Part shown: positions 47,001 through 57,711 of the stretch, piece after piece | Position numbering within the stretch: the stretch's first letter is position 1 | How the letters are laid out: every line of letters starts with the position of its first letter | Assembly (NCBI GenBank): GCA_964034945.1 | Contig: OZ035961.1 | Coordinates: 24,376,161 to 24,440,160, forward strand | Direction: 5' to 3' | Length of the DNA: 64,000 bases | Source: Chrysopilus asiliformis | Taxonomy: Eukaryota > Arthropoda > Insecta > Diptera > Rhagionidae | The notes under the pieces: model-generated | Database searches by the model: none | The model's input: the letters and a program-made list of their open reading frames with translations, nothing else | What the model was told of the DNA's origin: nothing | Position numbers and translations under genes: made by a program

Positions 47001-49585
47001 GTCAATCCGATTTTAACATCTGGAAAAAAAGATACACGTCTGTTTATGTCAAAAGAGCTTAGTAAATTAATGGAACTATAGGAAAACAATGGCAAAGCAC
47101 AATAGAAACGACAGGGTCGCAGTAGAAAAAAGGCCTGACGTTAATAGCCTTATACTAGCAAACAAAAATAATAAATCAGCAAAAATAATTCCCTACGGGA
47201 ATTTTATGGTTGCAGTTAATTCCTTCTCAAAGCAGTTGAATTCTTTGTGATAAAGTCATCTGCAAACAGAAAATGAAGGATCCATGGACGTCCGCATGTA
47301 CTGGATTGGGGGCCCCGGTCCCTCTGGATTTTGAAAAAAACTTTTAGTTTTCTATATTCCTTGACTAAAGGTGAAATTACAGTGAAAGCGTCGTGTGCTG
47401 CGGAAATTCACTGAATTATTCTTTAACCTTGACATGATATATTAAATTGAGAAAATATAAATCTATTTACCAACGCTAAATTTCAGATTTCATAAATTCT
47501 AGAAACTAAACAAAGAAAGTTAACTTTTCTTAGAATTCGTCTAGTTATAAATAAATTAAACACAAGAAATATCCGAAATATCCAGCAATGAATGATGAAG
47601 TTTTCGGAGTCTCCGAAAAAGGCACAATTTTTTATGAAACTCACACAAACTTTCTCTGGGACGAAATTTGAAATTTGTTTGTAAAATTAAAGAAAAGTAA
47701 ATATTTAAAAACGAAATCCTTTTTGCCTATATCCTGATTCCATATGAATTTCAACTGAATAATTCTCATGGCGTAAATGTTTGTAACACTTTAACGGCCA
47801 ATTTATTCACTAGGAGTTAAATCGCCTTAACTCCCTTAACTCACCTTTTACATGGAAAATAACACTAGCTAACTCCCTTAACTCACTAACTCGGCTTAAC
47901 TCCTAGTGAATAAATTAGGGGTTATAGTTTCATTTATTCCCCTCGTGACTTTCTTATACGAAATATAATAAAGTATTTTATTCATGAAAAATTTCAACCT
48001 CTTAGTTTAGCATAAAAAAAAATTTCCCGAGCACTCCTGAATCGATTGGAGCACCATCACAAAAATGCCTTTCTGTCTGTTAGTCTGGGTACAAGATTTC
48101 TCGAAAACTACTGAACCTAGAGGCATGAAATTTTACAGGCATGGTGGTCCTGTAATGGACGGTGGAAATCCGTTAACCGGAAGCAACCAAAACGGTGGCT
48201 TTTTAAAAATTCGAATTTGGTTTTTAGCAAATTAACTCAGAAACTACGTATTTTTCGGTAGTTTTATGTATCACAAAAATTATAGACAGCAAAATTTCCT
48301 CCAATTTTGTCTCTTAAGTGTAGGGAATTGAAAAGGACAAAGGGTAGGAGTGGATATCTCAATATCTCAAACCGGTATCGAAATATCCCTGTTTCAAAAC
48401 AGGGATATTTCGAAATAAATATAAGAATGCAACTTCCAATTTCATTTCTCATTTTTTATTTTAAACGGATAGCCTATCAAGGATTTCATAATTGCAAAAA
48501 AAAATGGATTACCTATCCCGGTCTCCTTCTACGATTTTATTTTATTTTTGCAACGGTGAACCTCTTAGTATCATATATTTTTTCTGTACACTTCATGTAC
48601 TCTTAAGTCGATGCGATTCTAATTTTTTTCATAGACATACTATAGAAAACGCTATTAGAATTGATCGGCTTACAAGTCATAAAAATATAACAAAAAGTTA
48701 TGTTATTTTTGTGACTGTCTGCTCAGAAATAGAAGCTTGTTTCTGGCATGGAAGTTACTATAGTAATCATAAATGGTCACGTGGCAATCACTTTAGATTT
48801 ATTATTATGGCAAAATATACGAAATACTCACCATTTTATCGGAAGGTATGTAAAAGTCAGAAACAGCTGCGGCTAAAAATAAAAGTGCCCGCTGTTCGAA
48901 AACCGCTAAACATTCACAGGCGGCCCTCAGCAGCCACATATAGTCGACGACACTTGTGAAATTGATGTAGAGTATCCTTTGTGTTTCTTGAGCGGTCTTG
49001 TATTTAGCTAGGATCGGCGCAAGGACATCGACAGAGTCTGGTTTCACGGATATTGTCGTACTTGGCCCACTCTCGTGCAAATCCAGCATGTCGAAGAACT
49101 GTTGGCCACTGAAATGCCGAGTGAAAGGTTCCAGAGATTTAAGGCGATGCATGAAAATCACCGCGTATCCATGGTCCAGAAAGTATTCGGCCGACGCAGA
49201 CCCCCTAGTACCAGCACTGCAAATTGAAATGGAAGTGGATTTCAGTTAATGTGAAGTTAATCTTTTGGGATTAAATCTGTCGGGTTTACCTAAAATTATC
49301 TACGAAGCGGACAGTGTTGTGCTCCAATGGAACGGTTGTGCCTCCTGACTGTTCTCCGGCAATGGAAGTGCATGCAAAGAGAATACATTTTAATAATTGA
49401 TTTACGTGTGAAGGAAGCAGCCAAGGCTTCTGGATGGGACAGAGGATGACACTTACGGTAACAAGGACAACATTGTTTTTGATTTTATTGTGACGATCAC
49501 AGAATTCCTTGAGCAAGGATCGATTGTCCTCGAAATCGGCTGGCGGAAGATGCGCCGCATAGAAATCTTCCCAATGTGATGTCAT
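41025..49585 (-). CDS. Ppcs: phosphopantothenate-cysteine ligase (PPCS), six exons, 313 aa
   Basis: Exons, read downward: 49585-49457, 49348-49290, 49216-48832, 41636-41451, 41357-41220, 41069-41025. All introns are GT-AG, with phases 0, 2, 0, 0, 0, giving 313 residues (the human enzyme has 311). The enzyme joins 4'-phosphopantothenate to cysteine in the second step of coenzyme A synthesis from pantothenate, using a nucleotide triphosphate, in the cytosol. Family landmarks are SGGTTVPLE (44-52), DNFSAGTRG (60-68), AAAVSDFYIP (178-187), HKMQSG (194-199), VPKMLAPLV (210-218), SFKLETD (229-235) and a VIANML strand (255-260). The acyl-phosphate-binding Asn61 and the SGGT loop are intact. Nothing suggests inactivation. 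The intron between exons 3 and 4 is 7.2 kb and full of repeats. Confidence 0.95.
41893..42406. mobile_element. 510-bp TA-flanked MITE
   Basis: The element spans 41895-42404 between TA dinucleotides. The left end is GGGGTATTCACCAAAGGTAT and the right end is the complement of AGGGTATTCACAAAAAGTAT. Direct TTAGTTATTTAG(T/C)GATATT repeats lie in the middle. No open frame of note. Confidence 0.75.
42560..43040 (+). repeat. family A copy, 5' truncated
   Basis: It contains GAGACTTGAAATTTTGTA, two TCTCGAAAAC(G/T)GTG units and the family's right end (TCAAATAGAGTATTTGACG, then GGCAATTGTAGCTTTTTT). The left inverted end is not recognisable. Confidence 0.6.
45400..45680 (-). repeat. family A copy, inverted
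   Basis: On the - strand the right-end landmark (CCTGGCTATTGTAGCG preceded by ATATAGGATATTTGACAATT) and the ACAAATGAAACAGTTTTTTA unit are visible. It lies in opposite orientation to the other copies. Confidence 0.55.
46220..46990 (+). repeat. dispersed repeat family E copy
   Basis: Landmarks in order: GAGCTAGAGCTATGAAATTT, ACAGGGATGTTTGGTTCTGA, AATGGCGGCTTTTTAAAA, TTTACTCCGAACC, TATCTCGAAAACTTGCG, TAATATTTTATTTGTCGGG, CATGTGCTGTTCACCTCAG. This matches the copy at 17060-17770 in order and spacing. Confidence 0.65.
47800..47916. mobile_element. 117-bp hairpin MITE
   Basis: Inverted ends AATTTATTCACTAGGAGTTA and its complement enclose two CTAACTCCCTTAACTCAC-type repeats. The whole unit can fold on itself. 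A sequence at 63630-63790 is similar in vocabulary (GTTAGTTAAC, GAGTTAACGAGTT), but its ends are not paired. Confidence 0.65.
48060..48330 (+). repeat. dispersed repeat family E, 5' part
   Basis: Contains CTCGAAAACTACTGAACCTA, GCATGAAATTTTACAGGCAT, TTAACCGGAAGC and GGTGGCTTTTTAAAAATTCG, then diverges. Just beyond it, 48378-48412 is a short palindrome (CGAAATATCCCTG on both strands). Confidence 0.6.
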
Positions 49586-52500
49586 TTTAATTTTGAATTC
49601 CTTTCACTTAAACTTTAATTAACTTCTCCGCAGAGACAATTCACTTTGCACTTTGATCAGTTAGCTTTAGTTGATTGCAACATAAATACGGCAAACTTAT
49701 GCTAAATCAACACAGACGTTTGATTGCAGCGTTTTTTGATGGAATTTTACGGCAAAACCGAGAGGAAAACCAAAACGGAAGTGAAAAGGAAAAACGAAGA
49801 AATGAAAAATTGTGTTTCTATCACAGAAGAACGACAGACAAAAGTCACCGTACCAGCTGCGGAATGCGACTGATTCTGGAGGAGGACCCTTTTTTCTTCA
49901 AAGGAGCAAAGTACGAAAATAAAATGCGAACTGAGGGAACGTTGCGCAAGGCCAAGAACTGTCAAAGTGACGTTTTCATGTAGTGTTGCTAGTAAGGTGG
50001 TGAATTTTCTGGAAAATCTTTAAAAAGTAGTGAAATTCTGAAATTCTTTTAATCAATTAAATTGCATATATCTTTTGTGTAATTTATACCATTTAATAAT
50101 TTGGTTAATTCGATGAATTGACACTTTTAAGCACTTATAACAGTCTATTTCGGAATCATTCGCAACTCTACACAATTTACGTTCTCTACCAAAAACAAAT
50201 ATATCTTCCGATGTGGTACTTCCTTTTTAAATTTTTTTTATTGAAATTGAAAACGTTTTCCCAAACCTGACCAAAATTTTATTTGGGATGGTGTTTAAGA
50301 ACATAACGCCCAAGAAATAATAGTACAAATTAACGGTCAGATTAACGGCATTTATACGGAGAGGAAAAATCAGGTTATTAAGTTCGTTAAAAGTAGCAAA
50401 ACTGGAAAACAAAATGAACACCACCCATAAACATTTATTGAAAATAATAAACAAAAAAAGTTAATTTAATATTATTCCACTGAAGAAAAAAATACGCATG
50501 CACAAAAAACCACTTTTAGAATGAAAATATCAGCGATAGCTAAAAAGAAGACTTGATTTCGGCAAATATTTTGTACTCTTCTTCTACAATATTCTTTCTA
50601 TGAATCAATTTGTTATATTTTTTATTGCGTTTTTCTTAAATGTCTGCATGTTGACTGGAAAATAAAAATTGTTGCAATCAAATAATTTTTTGGTCAAAGC
50701 CTAATTTATTTGCGATGTTACTGAGTGATACACGAGCGGTAATACAGTCAAACCGGTAGAAGCCTTAACTTCTTATTAATAGTAAATAATCACTTAGAAT
50801 GCCACTGAAATTTTCCATTAATTTGTAATAATAACAAAAAAATTAAAGATAATTACTCTTTTTTAATTCTTTATTTGGATGATAATACATTTTATATAAA
50901 ATTGAAATATAAACACTATACTGAAGCGGAAATCCGCCAAGGTCAGAAAATGGAAAAAATCGCAAAGAAACACTTACTGAGACGTCGGCAATTGCCTGGG
51001 GAAATATGTTTTTTAAAAAATCCCAAAAAAAAACAAATTTACCTTCAAATCCCTGGTCTGGATGACCATCTCTCAGCAAGAATTTAGTGACATAATAAGA
51101 ATTACCCAATAGATAGGATAGAGAAATATATAAAAAAAAACAAGACTTTACATGATTTTTTTATTATCTAATATTTACTTATTAGTTTTGAAAATTTATT
51201 AATATAAATTGTGCACGAATATCATAAATTAAATGAATGATTCTGTATTTTTATATAAAAAAATATTTATTTCACGATCTCAATTAACATTTTCTTATTT
51301 ATGTCTTATTGCTTTCATATTTAAAAATTCACAATTAATTTTTATGATTGAAAAATATCTTATTTACGTAAGTATATTATATGAAATTATATTTATGAAA
51401 CACATAAAAAACTTATTGAACTCAATTCATAAAATGTTCGCTCCAAGTCTTAATAATTTCATTCTTAGATATTAGAATTAACTTCCGTCACATGATCAAC
51501 TTGAAAAGTCATCGAATCGACAGTCGTCTGTGACCTTACGGAATTCCTACCAAGATTGCAGTCACCCGTCATATGACGGGCTTTAACTCTAGTAAAAGTT
51601 AATGCCGAAAACCGCGTTAAAAATGTTCCAACGGTTAAGAAGATAGAAGTCGGGGTTTACAGGCAAAGCCGGTGGGATGAGTTTTCGTGGGCGAAAACTT
51701 TCATTGAAAGAAAACCTGCCCAATGGCGCCAATCATGTTAAGATTGGTCCAATGGTTCAGGAGATAGCTGTGAAGTGGTTTATTGAGCAGGGGGGGGGGG
51801 ATATTATTTTCCTTGAGCGACAATTTACCCAATGGCGCAAACCACGTCAAGATAATTCCAAAGGTTCAGGAGGCATTAGAGGAGGGTTACTGGTAAGGGA
51901 GAAAAGATATATTTTATTGGCGAAAATTTTCCTTGGAGGAAAATCTATCCAATGGTGTAAACCTTGTTAAACTTGTTAAATATGTGTGTCTACTGATAAG
52001 AGGGAGTGTTATTTGAATAGGCAAAAATTTTCCTTAGGGGACAATTTACCCAATGACGCGAACCGCATCGAAATCGGTTCGCTGGGACGGGATCTACAGT
52101 CGAAAATAGAGCGGTATATTGATCAAGACTATTATATAAGTTAATAAGTTAATTCTTCATAGTTTCAGTTAAATAATAATTATTATAATGTAATGTAATC
52201 GTATGTTTATCACAGTTGTGCGCGCTTTATTCTTATTTTATAACATTCTTATGATATTACTTTCTTAAATAGTATTTGTTCGTACTTATTCTATAATAAT
52301 TTTAAATCAAAAAAGGTGTTTTGGAAAAACACATTCAAATAACTAATCACATTTTATAACTTTATACCTATTAAATTACTATTTTTTTTATATTTTAACT
52401 ATTGTTTTTATAACTGAAATATTATTAGAAACTGAATTTTCTTGCAAAAGTTCAACTTTTACCAGCTAAAAAATTTTGTTTAGTCAAATTAGAGGATTGA

Positions 52501-52747
52501 CAATTTTAACAAATATTGTGAAAAGTTTTCATTAAATTTCGTGACTGAATACACTGATAATAAAAAATGTTTCTCATGTCGAGTATTTCTTTAAACAATT
52601 GGAAATATTTCTCTAAAGCCGTGTCTGAACGACAGAGAAAATATGTATCTAAATTTTGTATGATTTACAGCTAATTAATTTGTTTAATAGACAATAAAAA
52701 AAACCAAAATGGCACGCTTAACATTTAAAATGGGTTGAGTTATCTCG
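49586..52747. other. upstream region of PPCS and downstream region of the membrane-protein gene
   Basis: The PPCS promoter must lie just above 49585, but no TATA element is obvious. A + strand frame at 49675-49983 is not supported as a gene. Bases 50000-51480 are AT-rich with nothing recognised. Bases 51590-52125 hold a diverged tandem repeat (separate entry). Bases 52130-52747 are AT-rich. Confidence 0.5.
51590..52125 (+). repeat. diverged tandem repeat, about five units of roughly 110-125 bp
   Basis: Each unit has a GGCGAAAATTTTCCTT(G/A)G-like phrase, a (C/T)AATTTACCCAATGGCGC-like phrase and an A(A/G)ATTGGTCCAATGGTTCAG-like phrase. Copies begin near 51680, 51800, 51920 and 52015, with a degenerate one before 51680. 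Divergence between units is substantial, so the array is old. Confidence 0.65.
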
Positions 52748-53669
52748 TCACAGCTGAAAGTAAAAAAATCAAAATTATTTAAATGACGGTAAGATTTATT
52801 TAATGAAAATTATTGAAAATCCGATATTTTTCATATTTTCTAATGTGTTGCAAAAAAAAATCATTTCTTACCACTTGAAGGTGTCTACAATCATTACTAA
52901 TGGCGAAGTCATCTTCCGTCATCAATCTTTCTCGCATTCCGTAGCGTTTTCTGCAAAAATATAAATTATTATTACTTTTTTTTTATAATTTTCAATAAAA
53001 ATAAAATCTTACTCTAAATAATGACGCCAAGTGATGAGACCAATGTAGATGGCGATGCAAATAACGGCAAGAGCTCCTGCAACTATAGCGGCAATATGGC
53101 CTTCGTTAAGTTTCGGTGTTTCAGCTTCAATATCTTCAACGAAAATGTCATTTAGGCGGAGATTTGCATTTGGTTGTCTGTAAAAATTTGAAAAAAAACG
53201 GAATAAATACGAGATGTATTAAAAACAGTGAAAGCTGGGTTCTGCGAAACAATGTAAAAACCGTTTTTTTATAATTTTTACATAATGAACATAAATTGGT
53301 AGAAAACTATTAAAAATCCTTAAAAAATGGAGCATCACATTCAATTAGGCGCAGGGCGAACATATATACCGGCGAATTATAAAAATTCGTAGCAATCTTT
53401 TGCAATAAATTGTGCAATATTGTTTTTAAGTTATAATTTTTTGTAATAGATAAATATGTTAATTATTATTTCTTTTTTTGTTTGAATTTTTACCTGAATT
53501 GTTCTTCAAGTTCAATGCCTGGTCTAGCGTTATCCGCAGGTTGGAAGTTCTCTACTTCATTTTTAAGTTCTTCAACAGCCTCAAATCCTTTTAACAGATT
53601 TTCGTGATGCTCATGATGATGATCTGGTTCTGCTGGTGGAACTTCAGGAGTTTCAGGTTTTTTATTTTC
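52748..53669 (-). CDS. C-terminal exons of an unidentified single-pass membrane protein
   Basis: Exons, read downward: 53669-53494, 53177-53013, 52950-52872, and probably a two-codon last exon (52753-52748, CTG TGA) after a strong pyrimidine-rich 3' splice site. Phases 0, 2, 2, 0 agree at every junction. The protein runs from an acidic, His-containing stretch (EPDHHHEHHENLLKGFEAVE) through NLRLNDIFVEDIEAE to a hydrophobic helix (HIAAIVAGALAVICIAIYIG). Then follow a WRHYLEKRYGMRERL membrane-proximal basic segment and a short tail TEDDFAISNDCRHLQV. This fits a type I protein with a tail of about 40 residues. I do not recognise the family. The N-terminal exons lie further up, possibly including 61579-61380. 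Confidence 0.7.
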
Positions 53670-56163
53670 CTAAGAAAAAAAAAACATTTGGTGAAAACAG
53701 TTTCATAAAAATACTTAAAAGCACTAAAAAATCTACGATGTCTAGAAGAAATTCGTAAATGGTCGAAGTTTTCATTAATTTATTTCTCATAGCAATTTTA
53801 ATTTTCTTTAAATTCTATCCAATTGAATTTTGATGCATGGAAAGCTTATGTCGTATTCTAAATATTTATTTATTTATTTTTAATAATAGCTTTCGAGTAA
53901 ACCGCAAAAATTTTTGTGTTTATTTGAGATAAAATTTTTTGCAACATTTAAAATCTCGATCTTAATTTTGTAGTCATGTGAATAAACCCTAAACCACAAT
54001 TACGCGTGCGTGCGTGCGGCACCCATGCGATGAAAGTAAAAACTACGCATTTATATGAGTAAATGTATAATTGCGCGTTGCTCAGACGCGTTGGACGCAC
54101 GCGTAATTGTGGTTTAGGCTTAAATGGTGAATAAATGCTTATATTATATTATCCCTAACACCACCCACGGCATACAGACAGACAAGGTATGCTGTAAACT
54201 TTTGATAGTCAGGTGTGACGTCATTTGTGCCGACTTTTTTTAATTAATTTTTATGTTTATTGATCACTATTTAATGCAATCAGTCCACTAATTTACAAAT
54301 ATCTTATTTAGATCGCACAAATTTAAAAAAAACCACCCAGAATACAAAATTCCTTCTGCACTTGACGAACTAATCGGCACAAGTGACGTAGTAAAAAATT
54401 ATATTAAAATTTAACCTTAAAAGAAAAAAAAACGCAGAAAATTTTATTTTCTTCCAGTTGATTACATGAATTTTTCTTAAAAGCGCATAGTTTTCGAGGA
54501 ATTTTCAAAAAAATCATTTTTTCAAATATCTTGAGAACGTAAAAACCGTCAAAGCAAAAGATGTACAAAATTTTGTTATATTCATTTTTTCCCAAAAGCG
54601 TAGTTTTCAAACAAAAAACTAAATTTTTTCCAAAAAAAAAGGTTAAAATGGTTATAGGTAACGTTATCTTTGCAAAAGTTGACAGAAAAGTACGATTTTC
54701 GTAACAGTCATTTACAAAAAGATTTTAGCCTCTAGCTCAAAGCGTTCTCGAGTTATTTAAGATTTAGGACATCCTCATAATTTTGACTGAAACCGATTTC
54801 GTACTGATCAGAAAGTTTCTATCTGCCCCCGTTCTCGAGTCAGTCTCCGCCATGAAAACAATACTTTCCCTTTGTAGCAGAAAAAAGTAAAAATGTCCAA
54901 TTTCACTAACATTTCATATTTAAAAAAATTAATGTTTCATTAACAATAAATGGTATTGTTTTGTTTCAATTAAAAATAGTACAAAGTTCAATCAAAAGTA
55001 ACTTCTTTTAAAGCCTCAATTAATAGTTAACATTTTAAGCCGCCACAAAAGTAAATTTATCTACATTAATTTTTTTGATATAAATAATAACGACAAAAAT
55101 AGCTAACCTTACAATAACACCGATTAACTACTGGATTTTCTATACCAAGAAAACTGCGTCATCAATTTTATATGGACTTTTGAACCAGAATTTTTAACCG
55201 CAAAAAATGTGGCAAATAGCGGTTGTGGTAAATACCGGAGTCACGTGCAAAAGTTAATCTGTGATAGTTATGAAACTTTGTGACTAATTCCAGTTTACGG
55301 TCATCTGTAAACAATGTCTTCAAGAAAAAGATGCTAATTTGCATATTGACGAATCTTATTTAGATGAACTTTCGATAAAGTGATTCCCAAATTGAGGAAT
55401 TTTTCGATATCAGAAATTTTATGTTTATCATTTTAATAACTGTTAAATTTTGAATAGTTCTAAAAACCGGGAATCACATTTGAAAATAATTTCTTGAATA
55501 TTTGTAGATTTTTTTTCTATTCTGTATTGGGGTTTTTGGAAATATTTTTTAAATTCGGGGATTTAGAATTTATTTTTAAATTTATTTTTAAACGGCTTTA
55601 TGAGTTAACTTTAGTGAGAAAACCTAATTAAAAATTAATATCGGGATTTACATAAGTTAGGCTCCATGCACATAACGTATAGATAGCATTCGTCATACTA
55701 GATTATGGACGTTAGTAAACTTTTTTGAAGGGAGAAAACAGCTCGTGTCACAGGATTTTCCCTTAGTTTTAGGTAATTTTCCATAAAAGTACTTAAATTA
55801 TTGATGTTTTAAGGCAGTACTAAATATCAATTTATGATAACGAGTTGTCTATAAAATATGTCACGCTAATTTTCGCTCTTTCGGACCCCCCCCCCCACTT
55901 CCCCCTTCTCACTTGATTGTGAGACGTTGTAGGGCGGTCCCCACGACTTGAGAATTTAGTTTCTAAAACCAGTCACTGGAATTCCAGTACTTGAAATTCA
56001 AAAATGGCAATACTTTCATATCTGTGCATTGACAAAACACGCGCACAATTGTTTAATTTAATGATTTCTTAACACTTTCTGCTTTCACGCATACTTTTAC
56101 AGTAGACACACACATAAAAGGGGCAGGCTGCATTATATGGCATTTAAAGATTAAAATTGGTTC
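53670..56163 (-). other. intronic or intergenic DNA upstream of the membrane-protein exons
   Basis: Contains an inverted-repeat element (53988-54118) and a family D fragment near 55845-55930 with a C11 run. Bases 54200-55840 show no exon with splice signals. A family E-like stretch may lie at 54420-54830. Confidence 0.45.
53988..54118. mobile_element. 131-bp inverted-repeat element
   Basis: Perfect 23-bp inverted ends: CCTAAACCACAATTACGCGT followed by GCG, and its complement. GTGCGTGCGTGCGG follows the left end. GTGAATAAA occurs on both outer sides (left immediately, right about 10 bp away), so the exact target duplication is uncertain. Confidence 0.65.
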
Positions 56164-56389
56164 GTTTAGACCAGCGGTGGCCAACCCGCGGCCCGCCCGA
56201 GACGTTTGAAAATGCGGCCCGCCAAATGATTTGAATTTTACAAAAAAAAAAAAAATGTAACTAATAAAATACAAAATACTAAAACTGCTCATAAAGTTTA
56301 TATGCAATTTTACAATTTAATTTTTATACCCGTATGGTGAAACCAAAGGATCCCTTCATTACACTTAAAAATGAATTACGCCAATGTGT

Positions 56390-56800
56390 TTAGAATGATA
56401 AAATAAATTAATTTGTGCATGTCCGTCCGTCTGTCCGTCTGTGGCGCGGAGCTACAGACTTGAAATTTTACGCAGATTCGTTTTTCGTAAAATGCGAGGC
56501 TAAGTTCGTTAATGGGCAAAAACTGACCATAACAAATGAAAACGTTTTTTTTTGCGAATATCTCAAAAACGATGCCTCTTATCTAAAAAGTACAAGGGCA
56601 AAAGTTATGTAGGATATTCTTCTACATAAAACTCCCATACCTCAAAATCCGATTGGAAAAAATTTTAAAACATCTTCTTGGACAGTTTGACTTCAAAATG
56701 GAATTTTGATATAACTGTTCGCCGTTCACTTAAATCACCATACGGGGTTTCAATAATTGCCAGATTGGCAATTATAGCTTTTGTTATGTTTTATTTTACA
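56390..56800 (+). repeat. family A copy nested in the hAT element
   Basis: Shows CATGTCCGTCCGTCTGTCCG, GGAGCTACAGACTTGAAATT, a TCTCAAAAACGATGC unit and the right-end phrase GATTGGCAATTATAGCTTTT. Confidence 0.65.
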
Positions 56801-56881
56801 TAAATACTACTCGTATATATACATTCACATTTACATAAGTCCATTTATGTATATATTTTTTTAGCAAATATTTTTTTCTTG

Positions 56882-57369
56882 CCCCACGACTCCATTAGAC
56901 TCTTTTCCAGATTGGATTTAAATCCAATCACGAAAAAGTCTAATGGAGACTCAAAAAATCTTGCATCATGATTTAAATCTTCTTAAGTAGGCTACACATC
57001 TACACATCTATCAGTTTTTGGGAAATTGATGGGAAACTGATTGGCGTGAACGTAAAATCAGACAACTGATGGGCAACTACGAAAAAATTCGTGGGAAAAT
57101 CAGTTTTTTTTTTTAAACGGATGGCCAACTGATTGGTGTGAATGTTCGCGTCAGTCGTATCGCATCAGAACAGAACCAAATATTATTTTTTGAACTTAAT
57201 GCAATAATATTGCATACACACGCTCTCTCTTTATTATCCACCGGTATTTTTTGAACTCTACAATCAAAATGAATGGAAAATTTTCACAAAAAACTGATTT
57301 CTTTATTCGCCAAAATATGGAGTGGGGGAAAAAAATCATGATTTTTAAAAGCCCAATGGAGTCGTGGGG
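56882..57369. mobile_element. 488-bp inverted-end element nested in the hAT element
   Basis: Perfect 15-bp inverted ends CCCCACGACTCCATT and its complement. Inside are a palindrome (ATTGGATTTAAATCCAAT, 56911-56928) and repeats of AACTGATTGG(C/T)GTGAA. The target duplication is not clear and no coding sequence was found. Confidence 0.65.
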
Positions 57370-57711
57370 TTATGCTCAACTTTTTGCATTTTGTTCTAAA
57401 TTTTTTTTAAAATCAAGTGACTGTTAAAAAACAACATAAAATATTATTTGAAAATTTTACTAAGAAACGGCGGTTATTCTATTTTTTCATGTGCGGCCTG
57501 CCAAAAAAAATGAATCATAAGATTGGCCCGTGGAACGATTTGGGTTGGCCAGGCCTGGTTTAGACTATGTGTAAAAATATAATCGATCAAAAAAAAGGAT
57601 ACAATTTCGATATAATTTTAATATTTAAAAAACAAAAATGTTAATACAATGAAATTTTTAATTTTAAAAACATAAATTTTTAAAAAATTAAACAATAAAT
57701 ATTCATAGAAT

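Larger units (their letters stand above)
41637..48831 (-). other. 7.2-kb intron 3 of the PPCS gene
   Basis: The donor GTGAGT is complementary to 48826-48831 and the acceptor TTTCTAG lies just above 41636. It contains a TA-flanked MITE (41895-42404), family A copies (42560-43040 and, inverted, 45400-45680), family E copies (46220-46990, 48060-48330) and a small hairpin MITE (47800-47916). Bases 43040-45400 show no recognised feature. No coding exon is missing, because the frame joins MPTHKMQSG across it exactly as in the family. Confidence 0.8.
56164..57565. mobile_element. hAT-type element with nested insertions
   Basis: The element spans 56172-57557 (1386 bp), with a perfect 8-bp duplication GTTTAGAC on both sides (56164-56171, 57558-57565). 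Ends are CAGCGGTGGCCAACCC and the complement of CAGGCCTGGCCAACCC, with GCGGCCCGCC/GCGGCCTGCC just inside. Its original interior is largely replaced by later insertions: a family A copy (56390-56800) and an inverted-end element (56882-57369). It keeps no transposase. The preserved duplication dates the hAT insertion before the other two. Confidence 0.85.

Noticed and set aside
49675..49983. 102-codon + strand frame divergent from PPCS
   Set aside because: Lies in the expected promoter region, is Lys/Arg/Asn-rich without motifs, and its start codon choice is not compelling.
50227..50454. 75-codon - strand hydrophobic frame
   Set aside because: T-rich composition artefact; no homology or splice signals.
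50843..51109. Alternative terminal exons for the membrane protein (DGHPDQGFEG and the following segment)
   Set aside because: The phase does not match the upstream donor without an extra exon. The nearer splice site at 52753 fits directly.
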